Source: Acidobacteriota bacterium
GTDB lineage: Bacteria > Acidobacteriota > Vicinamibacteria > Vicinamibacterales > UBA8438
Assembly: GCA_011523485.1 (NCBI GenBank)
Contig: WTGR01000525.1
Span: 1 to 7,065, forward strand
Direction of reading: 5' to 3'
Length of the DNA: 7,065 nucleotides
A program made the translations under genes and the position numbers. Shown here piece after piece: positions 1 through 5,881 of the stretch. Positions within the stretch are counted from its first letter, which is position 1. Every line of letters starts with the position of its first letter. Below the pieces are notes generated by a model that saw only the letters and a program-made list of their open reading frames with translations, did no database searches and was not told where the DNA came from.

Positions 1-48
1 GCTCGCTCAATACCCCCGTACGGCAAAGCCTCACTTTCATGTCGTGCA
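1..48. other. Sequence unrelated to ADOP after the truncation point; possible insertion-sequence end
   Basis: ADOP homology in the neighbouring minus-strand gene stops around position 52. The bases beyond it fit none of the three minus frames of an ADOP continuation, where a conserved Gly-x-x-Pro-Asp-(V/I) segment is expected after the Gly-Tyr-Arg-Gly motif. Read on the minus strand, the foreign DNA starts TGCACGACATGAAAGTGAGG. A TG terminus and an AAAGTGA-type motif remind me of IS21-family ends, but too little is in the window to find an inverted repeat or transposase. A deletion junction or assembly join is equally possible. Confidence 0.25.
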
Positions 49-879
49 CCCGCCGCGGTATCCGGCCGGCGCCACGCCCACCACGGTCAACGGCTCGCCG
101 TTGACCAGCAATACCTCTCCGAGCACGTCGCGCGCGCCGCCCAGCTCGTCCTGCCAGAACTCGTGGCTCAGGACGGCGACCGGATGGCCGCCGACCGCCT
201 CGTCGATCTCCTGACCGAACAACCGCCCCAGAGCCGGCACGAGACCCAACGCCGGGAAGTACGAGCCGGAGACCTGCATGCCCTGGACGACGTCGAGGCT
301 GCGCCCCCGCCAGGCAACGCTGAAGATGAAGCCGCGGTGCGCCGCAACGTCCGTGAAGACGGTCTGCTCCCGCTGCAGGTCGCGGAACATCGGGTAGCTG
401 AACACCTCGTCGCATCCACCGGCCCCGTTGCAGAAGTCCCCGCCGGGCTTCGGTCCCGGCGCCGCGAGGTTGACCAGACGCTCCGGCTCGACGACCGGCA
501 ACGGCCGCAGCAGCAACTGGCTGTAGAGGGAGAAGATCGCCGCGTTGGCCCCGATGCCGAGCGCCAGCGACACGACCGCGACGCTCGTGACGATCGGGGT
601 CTTGACCAGCATGCGCACCGCCAGGCGAATGTTGGCCAGCAGTCGCTCCAGCTCATCGGCCAGCCGCAGGCCGCGCGCCTGCCGGCAGTCGTCCTTCACC
701 CCTTCGAGGCTGCCGAAATGGATGCGGGCGCGGCGCCGCGCTTCCCGTCTGGCCACCCCGGAGCGAACGAGGTCCTCGGCGTAGGCATCGAGGTGAAATC
801 GCACCTCCTCGTCGAGGGAGTCCTCGAAACGTTCCCGCCGGGTCCAGGCGATCAGGAACGAACGCAGGCGTGACAACAT
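37..879 (-). pseudogene. ADOP-type FtsX/MacB-like permease, truncated at the 3' end
   Basis: This is the N-terminal third of an acidobacterial duplicated orphan permease; the family is normally about 800 residues. Residues about 15-85 form the charged helical prefix domain, with the typical EEVRFHLD and an Ala/Arg-rich ARREARRRARIHFGS segment. Residues about 96-120 are the first membrane helix, followed by the LLLRPLPV motif. Residues 125-275 are the start of the MacB-like periplasmic domain, with SYPMFRDL, SGSYFPALG, ALGRLFG, VLSHEFW and VVGVAPAGYRG. The frame then ends at TGA after four unrelated codons. The rest of the periplasmic domain and all FtsX membrane segments are missing, so a working permease is unlikely. 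The start is ATG with AGGAG seven bases upstream. Two cysteines in the periplasmic part (150 and 156) could pair. No ABC ATPase is nearby. Confidence 0.88.
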
Positions 880-886
880 GTCGGCT

Positions 887-905
887 CTCCTAGCAATTCT
901 AGGAG
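887..905 (-). promoter_or_regulatory. Perfect 7-bp palindrome covering the Shine-Dalgarno of the truncated ADOP gene
   Basis: CTCCTAG and CTAGGAG are exact inverted repeats separated by five bases. On the minus strand the downstream arm contains AGGAG, the ribosome binding site for the ATG at 877-879. The element could be a DNA operator, since ADOP genes are often accompanied by PadR-type regulators, or an RNA hairpin that hides the ribosome binding site. A third CTAG lies at 907-910, giving three CTAG tetranucleotides at 890, 899 and 907. The palindrome is seen directly; its function is inferred. Confidence 0.6.
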
Positions 906-932
906 TCTAGCAGTCTTCTCCCAGTCCAGCAA
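904..932 (-). promoter_or_regulatory. Weak candidate promoter for the truncated ADOP gene
   Basis: On the minus strand TTGCTG (927-932) and TAGACT (904-909) are separated by 17 bases and match the sigma-70 -35 and -10 boxes at 3 of 6 and 4 of 6 positions. The -10 box touches the palindrome at 887-905, the usual arrangement for a repressor operator. The boxes are weak and the assignment rests on position and spacing. Confidence 0.25.
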
Positions 933-966
933 GGGGTCTTGGCCAACGGTCGAGCGTGAGGTCCAA

Positions 967-2016
967 TCACTGGCCCCGCTGCTCCCACAGGGAGACGAAG
1001 CTGGCCGACAGCTCGTCGAGGTCATCGCGGATCATCTCGGCGGCCTCGCACCGCTGGAACCAGAACCGGTCTAGATCGGCCTGGCGCTCAAGGGGACCCC
1101 GATAGTGCTGCCGCACGCCGTACTCGCTCCGGATGAGCTGAATCGCCCACACCTGGGGAGCGAACTGGACATCGGAGCGCGGAATGTCCGGGTTCGCCCG
1201 GCAGTACGCCTCCACGAAGGCGAGGGCCTTGTCCAACCACCCGGGACCGGCGGTCACCATCTCCGGAGCGAGCGCCGCCCGGCCGATCTCGAACGCGGGC
1301 AGGAACCGCTCCGGCGGGCGAAAATCGACCACCGCGACCAGCTCACCCTCGCGAAACAGGATGTTCTGGAGGCTGTAGTCGCCGTGCACCACCTGCCGCG
1401 CCAGGAGAGGAAGCGACGCGAGGAGGGCGGCGGCCTTCGGCAGCAGCTCCAGTCGCCGGTGCAGGAGCGCCACCGTCCGCCGGTCGAACTCGTGCTGCTC
1501 TCCCCTGCTCTCGATGGTCGCGATGTAGCGCTCGAACGCCGCCCGCTTTCGCCGCGCGTCGAGCGCGAGCCACTCGGTGGCAGTATCGCGGAGACCCGGC
1601 TGGCCGCGCATCCAGGCGTGCAGGCGGCCGAGCGTGTCGCCGGCCTGCGCCGTCTCCGAGCACGATTGCGCGATTCCCGAGGTCGTGCGGGGGAAGTACT
1701 CGAGAAGTGCGAACGCCGGCTCTTCCGCCGACTGAAGAAGCTCGCCGGCGACGGAGGGAATGACCCGCGGCACCGGCACGCCTGCGGCCCGCGCCCGCTG
1801 GGACAGCTCCAGTGCGGCCGTCTCGCCGGCGATGTCGGCGCCCGGCGGGTACTGCTTCAGGAAGCAGTACCCCGCGATCGTGCGCACTCGCCAGTTGGTG
1901 GTGCCCATGCCCTTCGCGATGCGGGAGATGGAGCGCACGTTGCAGCCGTAGTGGCGTTCGACCGCGTCTGCGAGCCGACCCGCCGCGATGCCCGATTGCA
2001 ACGGAACGCTCGCCAC
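967..2016 (-). CDS. Aminoglycoside phosphotransferase-fold kinase (APH / homoserine-kinase-like), substrate unknown
   Basis: A 349-residue cytoplasmic small-molecule kinase of the APH superfamily. In the N-lobe, GMGTTNWRV (about 36-44) corresponds to the nucleotide-binding loop, Lys54 in CFLKQY is the expected ATP-contacting lysine, and Glu65 in AGETAAL its helix-C partner. The C-lobe has the Brenner-type catalytic loop HGDYSLQNILF (211-221) with Asp213 and Asn218, followed by VVDF with metal-binding Asp231. The C-terminal third is helical and ends with a Glu/Asp-rich tail. Length and motif order fit an intact enzyme. The start is GTG, six bases after the TAG of an in-frame DUF1569 remnant. 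There is no clear Shine-Dalgarno, so translation may depend on termination-reinitiation. The substrate cannot be told: the family covers sugar, homoserine, choline and aminoglycoside kinases, and nothing here points to antibiotic resistance. Confidence 0.85.
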   Translation of the reverse strand: MASVPLQSGIAAGRLADAVERHYGCNVRSISRIAKGMGTTNWRVRTIAGYCFLKQYPPGADIAGETAALELSQRARAAGVPVPRVIPSVAGELLQSAEEPAFALLEYFPRTTSGIAQSCSETAQAGDTLGRLHAWMRGQPGLRDTATEWLALDARRKRAAFERYIATIESRGEQHEFDRRTVALLHRRLELLPKAAALLASLPLLARQVVHGDYSLQNILFREGELVAVVDFRPPERFLPAFEIGRAALAPEMVTAGPGWLDKALAFVEAYCRANPDIPRSDVQFAPQVWAIQLIRSEYGVRQHYRGPLERQADLDRFWFQRCEAAEMIRDDLDELSASFVSLWEQRGQ

Positions 2017-2022
2017 GAGCTT

Positions 2023-2265
2023 CTACACACCGAACTGGCGCAGGTGGTGGTCGAAGTGTCGATACTGGAGGACGTCCCAGTCGCGCGGCCGCATGCGCCC
2101 GAAGCTCGGATGCGCGCCGGCGAGCTGTATCGGCGGCGTCGCCGCGAAGCGTTCGATCAGCTCCGTCACGACTTCTCGATCCCGTTTCCACCCAAGAATG
2201 GACCGACGGCCCCTCTCGTCACGCAGCGATCGTGGAACCGTCTCAGCCACCTCTCGTCCTCTCAC
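2023..2265 (-). pseudogene. C-terminal remnant of a DUF1569 (DinB-like) protein
   Basis: The last 54 or so codons (2026-2187) carry the recognisable C-terminus of the DUF1569 family, a four-helix DinB-like fold: an ELIERFAATPP helix, then HPSFGRMRPRDW and the terminal QYRHFDHHLRQFGV. Family members are about 150-170 residues, with an N-terminal helix pair carrying further histidines. That half is absent, because the stop of the long ADOP permease lies only about 150 bases upstream. A GTG at 2263-2265 would allow an 80-residue product, but its first 25 residues do not resemble the family. The frame ends in TAG and is in phase with the kinase downstream, with only two codons before the kinase GTG. 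It probably no longer functions by itself. Confidence 0.7.
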
Positions 2266-2305
2266 GAACCTGGATGATTCCAGAGCCCGCGCGAGTTGTG
2301 CGGAG

Positions 2306-2332
2306 CATTCCTGTCGAAAATCGACAAGAATG
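2306..2332 (-). terminator. Strong intergenic hairpin after the long ADOP gene; terminator-like but without a U-tract
   Basis: Six bases after the ADOP stop codon the minus strand reads CATTCTTGTCGA, a TTT loop, then TCGACAGGAATG. This is a 12-bp stem in which the only non-Watson-Crick pair is U-G. On the plus strand the same position would be a C/A mismatch, so the structure is better formed in the permease transcript. No run of T follows, so it may be a 3'-end-stabilising or processing hairpin instead of a classical intrinsic terminator. Confidence 0.5.
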
Positions 2333-2338
2333 TCACGA

Positions 2339-4867
2339 TCACTCGGACTCCCGGAGCGCGACCAGCGGATCGATCCGCGTCGCGCGCCAGGCGGCCAGCA
2401 GGCTCGCCGCCGAGCACACGGCGAGGAGCAGCGCGGTAGGCACGCCGAGCGTCCCGGCCTCCCGCGGCGCCACACCGAACAGCAGCGGGCGAAGCAGCTC
2501 GCTGGTGGCCAGCGCCACCCCGAGGCCTGTGGCCGCTCCGAGCAGGGTGAGCACGACAGCCTGCCCCCATACGAGCCGCAGCACGTCGACCCCCTGTGCG
2601 CCCAGCGCCCGCCGTACGCCGATCTCCTTCGTCCGCCGGGCAACGACGTAGGCGACGGTGCCGAAGAGGCCGATGGCCGCCAACCCGGCCGCCAGGCCCG
2701 CCAGCAGCGTCGCCATCGTCATGTTGAACCGCCAGGGGCGCATGACGTCGTCGACGAGACCGCGCAGCGGCGTGATGGAGTCGATCACGAAGTTGGGGTC
2801 GGCCTGTCGCACCGCGGAGCGCAGCGCCGCGGCGAGTTGCACCGGATCGCCCGCCGTGCGAATCACCAGGTGGTTCAGGCCCATCGACACCTGGGTGAAC
2901 GGCACGTAGAGGTCGAACCGGCCGCGTTCCAGCTCCCGGTATCGCGCGTCCTCGACGACACCGGCGACCGTCTGCCACGGCGGCGCACCGTCGGAGTCGG
3001 CCTCCGCGCCGATCGCGATCAGGCGCCGGCCCACGGCGTCGCCGGACGGCCACAAGTAGCGCGCGAGCGATTCGCTGACCATGACCGCGGCGGGGGCGTC
3101 CGTCGTGTCGCGGTCGCTGAACGTGCGGCCCGCCACCAGATCGATGCCCATCGCCGTGAAGTAGCCGGGCGACACGGACTGCACGGCCACCGGCGGCCGG
3201 TCCGGCCGGTCCGGCCCGTCGAGAGGTTCGCCTTCGAGCAGCACGCCTCCGTCCATCCCGACGACGCCGTGCTCGAAGGGCAGGAGCAGCGCCCCGCCGG
3301 CCGCCTCCACGCCGCGCACTTCCCGGACGCGGGCCAGAAGCTCCCGGTAGGCGGTCCGCCTGGGCGCGTCTTCCTCGTACACGCCGTCCCGGGGCGTCAG
3401 GGTGAGCGCGAGCACCTCGGCGGGCCGGTATCCGAGGTCGATCCGCGCCAGGTTCAGGTAGCTGGACGTCAGGAGGCCGGCACCGATCGTCAGGACCAGC
3501 GCCATGGCGACCTGGGAGACGACGAGCAGGTTGCGCGCGCCGGCTCCCGCGCGCCCGGTCGTCGCGCCATGCGCCGCGTCGCGCAGCCACGCGACGACGG
3601 ACAGCCGGCCAGGCCGCGGAGTTGCCGCCAGGGTCATCGCGAGCCCGAAGGCGATCGCCAGCCCCGCGCCCAGCCCGACGGCCGGGCCGTTCACCGAGGC
3701 CTGCTCCAGCCTGGGAGGATCCGCGGGACCGAGCGCGACCAGAACGGGGAGCGCCGCCGCCGCAAGCGCGGTCCCACCCGCCGCCGCGGCTCCCGTGACG
3801 AGCAGCGTTTCCGCCAGATGGGCGCGGAAGAGTCGTCCCCGGCCGATCCCGAGCGCGCATCGCACCGCCACGTCGCGCCGGCGCGACTGCGACCGCACGA
3901 TCATCAGTCCGGTCACGTTGGCGCCGGCGATCAGCAGCAGGAGCAGCCCGCCGCCGAGCAGAACGAGCAGGGCCGCCTCGGCGTCGCCGAAGACGGTGTC
4001 GGTCAGCGGCGTGACGACCACGCGGCGCGTGTCCCACCGCGAGAAGTGCGACTCCCACAGCCCCGGCACGATGACGTCCATCTCGGCCCGCGCCTGCTCC
4101 ACGGTGCGGCCCGGCGCCAGGCGGCCGACGACGTAGAGGACGCCGAGGCCGCGCTGCATGCCGGCGTCCATCCCGTTCTGCCGAAAGATGCCGGCCAACT
4201 CCCGGCCGACCGGCGTCCACACCTCGGCGCCGGGCGGAAACCGGAACGCGGGCGGCATGACGCCGACCACGGTGAACGGCTCGCGCCGCGCGCCGACCGG
4301 CAAGATCGAGCCCACCACGTCGGGATCCATGTCGAAGTACTCCCGCCACGCGGCGTGGCTCAGCACCATCACGCGCTGCGCCTCGGCCCCGTCCTCTTCC
4401 GGCAGGAACGTGCGGCCGAGGTGTGCCCGGGCCCCCAGCGTGTCGAAGAACGACGCGGAGACCGCGCTGATGGTCAACCGGACCGGCGGATCCTCCTGGA
4501 CCTCCACGTCTCCCCAGGTGGTAGACCCCATCGCGGCCATGTCCGCGAACGATTCGGCCTGGGCTCGCCAATCCTCGAAGTTCGGCAGCGACACCTCGAT
4601 ATGGGGGTTGTCGATGCTGTCGTCCCTCTCCCACATGACGACGAGCTCGTCCTGATCCGCGAACGGCAACGGGCGGAGAAGAACGGCTTCGACCACGGCG
4701 AAGAGCCCGATCGTCAGCCCGAGGCCGAGCCCCAGCGTGAGCGTGGCAGCGACACTGAAGCCGGGTTGCCGGAACAGGCCGCGGAGCGCATGGCGCAGAT
4801 CCTGGCGGCACTCGTCGGCGAACCGCAGGCCGCGCACCTGCCGGCGGCCGTCCTTCATGCGCTCCAC
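2339..4867 (-). CDS. ADOP-type FtsX/MacB-like ABC permease, apparently full length except for most of the prefix domain
   Basis: An 842-residue inner-membrane protein with the duplicated permease layout. Residues 10-33 are the tail of the prefix domain (RGLRFADECRQDLRHALR). Helix 1 is at about 38-62 and is followed by VLLRPLPF. A periplasmic MacB core spans about 70-290, with SLPNFEDW, SASFFDTLGA and VVGVMPPAFRFP. FtsX helices lie at about 298-322, 350-378 and 396-416. The second half repeats the plan: a helix at 446-468, a periplasmic core at 475-710 with SPGYFTAMGIDLVAGRTF and VSESLARYLWP, helices at 716-744, 766-788 and 806-826, and the family ending TRIDPLVALRESE. ADOPs are thought to act in MacB-like export or envelope processes, but the substrate is unknown and no ATPase is present here. 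The start is GTG at 4867 or ATG at 4858, and neither has a good ribosome binding site. The gene lacks the first 57 or so residues seen in the other ADOP gene, which suggests 5' loss. Confidence 0.88.
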   Translation of the reverse strand: MERMKDGRRQVRGLRFADECRQDLRHALRGLFRQPGFSVAATLTLGLGLGLTIGLFAVVEAVLLRPLPFADQDELVVMWERDDSIDNPHIEVSLPNFEDWRAQAESFADMAAMGSTTWGDVEVQEDPPVRLTISAVSASFFDTLGARAHLGRTFLPEEDGAEAQRVMVLSHAAWREYFDMDPDVVGSILPVGARREPFTVVGVMPPAFRFPPGAEVWTPVGRELAGIFRQNGMDAGMQRGLGVLYVVGRLAPGRTVEQARAEMDVIVPGLWESHFSRWDTRRVVVTPLTDTVFGDAEAALLVLLGGGLLLLLIAGANVTGLMIVRSQSRRRDVAVRCALGIGRGRLFRAHLAETLLVTGAAAAGGTALAAAALPVLVALGPADPPRLEQASVNGPAVGLGAGLAIAFGLAMTLAATPRPGRLSVVAWLRDAAHGATTGRAGAGARNLLVVSQVAMALVLTIGAGLLTSSYLNLARIDLGYRPAEVLALTLTPRDGVYEEDAPRRTAYRELLARVREVRGVEAAGGALLLPFEHGVVGMDGGVLLEGEPLDGPDRPDRPPVAVQSVSPGYFTAMGIDLVAGRTFSDRDTTDAPAAVMVSESLARYLWPSGDAVGRRLIAIGAEADSDGAPPWQTVAGVVEDARYRELERGRFDLYVPFTQVSMGLNHLVIRTAGDPVQLAAALRSAVRQADPNFVIDSITPLRGLVDDVMRPWRFNMTMATLLAGLAAGLAAIGLFGTVAYVVARRTKEIGVRRALGAQGVDVLRLVWGQAVVLTLLGAATGLGVALATSELLRPLLFGVAPREAGTLGVPTALLLAVCSAASLLAAWRATRIDPLVALRESE

Positions 4868-4895
4868 CGCTCTCGCACCCGCAAGGAAAGAGGGT

Positions 4896-5010
4896 TCATG
4901 ACGGCGGCCCGTCCCAGTCGGCGGCAGGAGCCCCCGACCACACCCAGATCCTTGCGTCGGCCCATTCCATGTACGCGTAGAGTTGACGGAGCAGCTCGGG
5001 GAAAATACAT
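4896..5010 (-). pseudogene. DinB-family N-terminal relic with a frameshift in a T-run
   Basis: The minus strand encodes FPELLRQLYAYMEWADARIW, matching the first helix of DinB/YfiT-like metal-dependent proteins, then VWSGAPAADWDGPPS and a TGA. Normal members are 150-170 residues, so over three quarters is gone. No start lies in this frame, but an ATG at 5008-5010 opens with Met-Tyr-Phe-Pro one frame away. Removing one T from the TTTT run (AAAA at 5002-5005 on the plus strand) gives a continuous MYFPELLRQLYAYMEW. The relic therefore seems to have both a one-base insertion and a downstream truncation. It lies just upstream of the long ADOP gene, on the same strand. Identification rests on a short stretch. 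Confidence 0.5.
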
Positions 5011-5011
5011 G
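4983..5011 (+). promoter_or_regulatory. Candidate promoter for the tmrB-like gene
   Basis: TTGACG (4983-4988), five of six matches to a sigma-70 -35 box, is followed after 17 bases by TACATG (5006-5011), a weak -10 box. It would start transcription about 65 bases before the ATG at 5086. It overlaps the antisense DinB relic, so the similarity may be accidental. Confidence 0.25.
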
Positions 5012-5085
5012 AGGTCGGCCGTGAGCGCTTCCGGAGCTCCTGAAGGCTCCACCAGTCTACTCCCCGCGCCAGCACTGGGGTTCCG

Positions 5086-5637
5086 ATGCCGGGCGGATGC
5101 GTAGTCTGGCTCAACGGCGCTTTCGGTGTGGGGAAGACCACCGTCGCACGCGCCCTTGCCGCAGAGCTGCCCGATGCGCTGGTGATGGATCCCGAGGACA
5201 TCGGCCGGATGCTGCACAAGGTCGCTCCGGCCGCTCGCCGCACCACGGACTTCCAGGACATCCCATCCTGGAGACGCGTGACTGTGGCGACCATCGAGAG
5301 CCTGCTCCGCGATCACCCCGTGCCGCTCGTCGTGCCGATGACGGTCGTGGATCCGAACTACTTCGACGAAACGGTCGGCCGTCTGCGCCGGGCGGGGATC
5401 ACCGTACATCACTTCACCCTCGCGGCCGGCCCGAAGACCATCCGCCGGCGACTGCTCGGGCGTGTTTCAGTCCCGTGGGCCACCTGCTGGGCGTTGCGCC
5501 GCGTGCAGCGCTGCACGAGCGCGCTGCGGTCACCTCTGTTCGCGACCCACGTCGACACCGAGCACCGCTCGGTGCCCGACATCGCGGCAACCATTGCCCG
5601 TGATGTGCTAACATCTGATGCATGCGCACCACGATGA
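5086..5637 (+). CDS. tmrB: TmrB-like P-loop protein (tunicamycin-resistance family)
   Basis: A 183-residue P-loop NTPase. VVWLNGAFGVGKTT (about 6-19) holds the Walker A motif GAFGVGKT. It is followed by the TmrB signatures in order: a MDPEDIG segment (34-40), DFQDIPSWR (55-63), LVVPMTVVDPNYFDETVGRLRRAG (81-104) beginning with the hydrophobic strand, VHHFTLAA (107-114), then RCTSALRSPLFATHVDT (142-158). In Bacillus subtilis, TmrB gives resistance to tunicamycin, which blocks UDP-HexNAc:polyprenyl-phosphate transferases. From memory that protein is about 197 residues and uses a C-terminal amphipathic helix for membrane contact. This one ends shortly after the last alpha/beta unit, so the anchor seems missing. 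The ATG has GGGG five bases upstream. The stop overlaps the fifth codon of vapB (ATGA at 5634-5637). Tunicamycin resistance here is only inferred from the family; a nucleotide-kinase-like role is also possible. Confidence 0.82.
   Translation: MPGGCVVWLNGAFGVGKTTVARALAAELPDALVMDPEDIGRMLHKVAPAARRTTDFQDIPSWRRVTVATIESLLRDHPVPLVVPMTVVDPNYFDETVGRLRRAGITVHHFTLAAGPKTIRRRLLGRVSVPWATCWALRRVQRCTSALRSPLFATHVDTEHRSVPDIAATIARDVLTSDACAPR
5602..5620 (+). promoter_or_regulatory. Palindromic candidate operator and possible leaderless -10 box for vapBC
   Basis: GATGT (5602-5606) and ACATC (5611-5615) form a perfect inverted repeat around GCTA, and CATC-T-GATG (5612-5620) forms a second overlapping one. TAACAT (5609-5614) fits a TANNNT -10 box whose predicted start site falls at or next to the vapB ATG (5622). 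No purine-rich ribosome binding site precedes that ATG, which suits a leaderless transcript. VapB ribbon-helix-helix proteins usually autoregulate by binding short palindromes like these. The site lies inside the 3' end of the tmrB-like gene. Confidence 0.4.
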
Positions 5638-5864
5638 ACATCGACGACGATGTGCTCCTTGCAGCCAGGGGTCTGGCGCGCCGCGACGGCAGCAGCATCG
5701 GATCGGTGATCTCCGAGCTCGCCCGCAAAGGGCTGAACGGCGGCCCGCCGGACGACCTGGCTCCTGAGAACGACGGGTTCCATGGATTCCAGCCGTTACC
5801 GAAGCGCGGCAAGCCCGTCACCAACGACCTGATCGACCGGCTGCGCGAAGACGGACCCTACTAG
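5622..5864 (+). CDS. vapB: VapB-type ribbon-helix-helix antitoxin
   Basis: An 80-residue protein typical of antitoxins encoded before PIN-domain toxins. MRTTMNIDDD (1-10) is the DNA-binding beta strand, helix 1 covers about 8-21 and helix 2 about 26-38 (IGSVISELARKGL). A flexible linker leads to the C-terminal toxin-binding segment GFHGFQPLPKRGKPVTNDLIDRLRED, of which VTNDLIDRLRED is the usual family ending. It should neutralise the downstream toxin and repress its own promoter. The first ATG is preferred over Met5 because the family begins MRTT-(L/M)-NID. It overlaps the tmrB-like gene by 16 bases and is 17 bases from vapC. Confidence 0.88.
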   Translation: MRTTMNIDDDVLLAARGLARRDGSSIGSVISELARKGLNGGPPDDLAPENDGFHGFQPLPKRGKPVTNDLIDRLREDGPY

Positions 5865-5881
5865 CCCGCCGCGAGGTCGAC

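Noticed and set aside
967..2016. Calling the kinase an aminoglycoside-resistance gene
   Set aside because: Only the general fold motifs are visible. The sequence does not look like a known resistance enzyme, and the superfamily includes many metabolic kinases.
1105..2277. A 390-codon plus-strand frame opposite the kinase
   Set aside because: It is an antisense shadow; the minus frame contains the HGD-x4-N and VVDF kinase motifs and this one has none.
3199..3216. Tandem GGTCCGGCC repeat, two copies of 9 bp
   Set aside because: It lies within the permease coding region and encodes a short Asp-Arg-Pro repeat in a periplasmic loop; it is too short to suggest more than local slippage.
2262..4811. 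An 849-codon minus-strand frame overlapping the ADOP gene
   Set aside because: It is the shifted frame of the same region, Gly/Arg/Ala-rich without motifs, while the chosen frame has clear MacB/FtsX motifs throughout.
2023..5010. One DinB-fold gene split by insertion of the permease (DinB fragment upstream, DUF1569 fragment downstream)
   Set aside because: The two fragments belong to different families (a DinB/YfiT-like N-terminus versus the DUF1569 HHLRQFGV C-terminus), and no target duplication or terminal repeats flank the permease, so they are kept as separate relics.
1988..5104. A 1038-codon open frame on the plus strand
   Set aside because: It lies opposite the ADOP permease and the DUF1569 remnant. 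Its product is Arg/His/Pro/Gln-rich low-complexity sequence typical of antisense frames in GC-rich DNA, with no recognisable domain.
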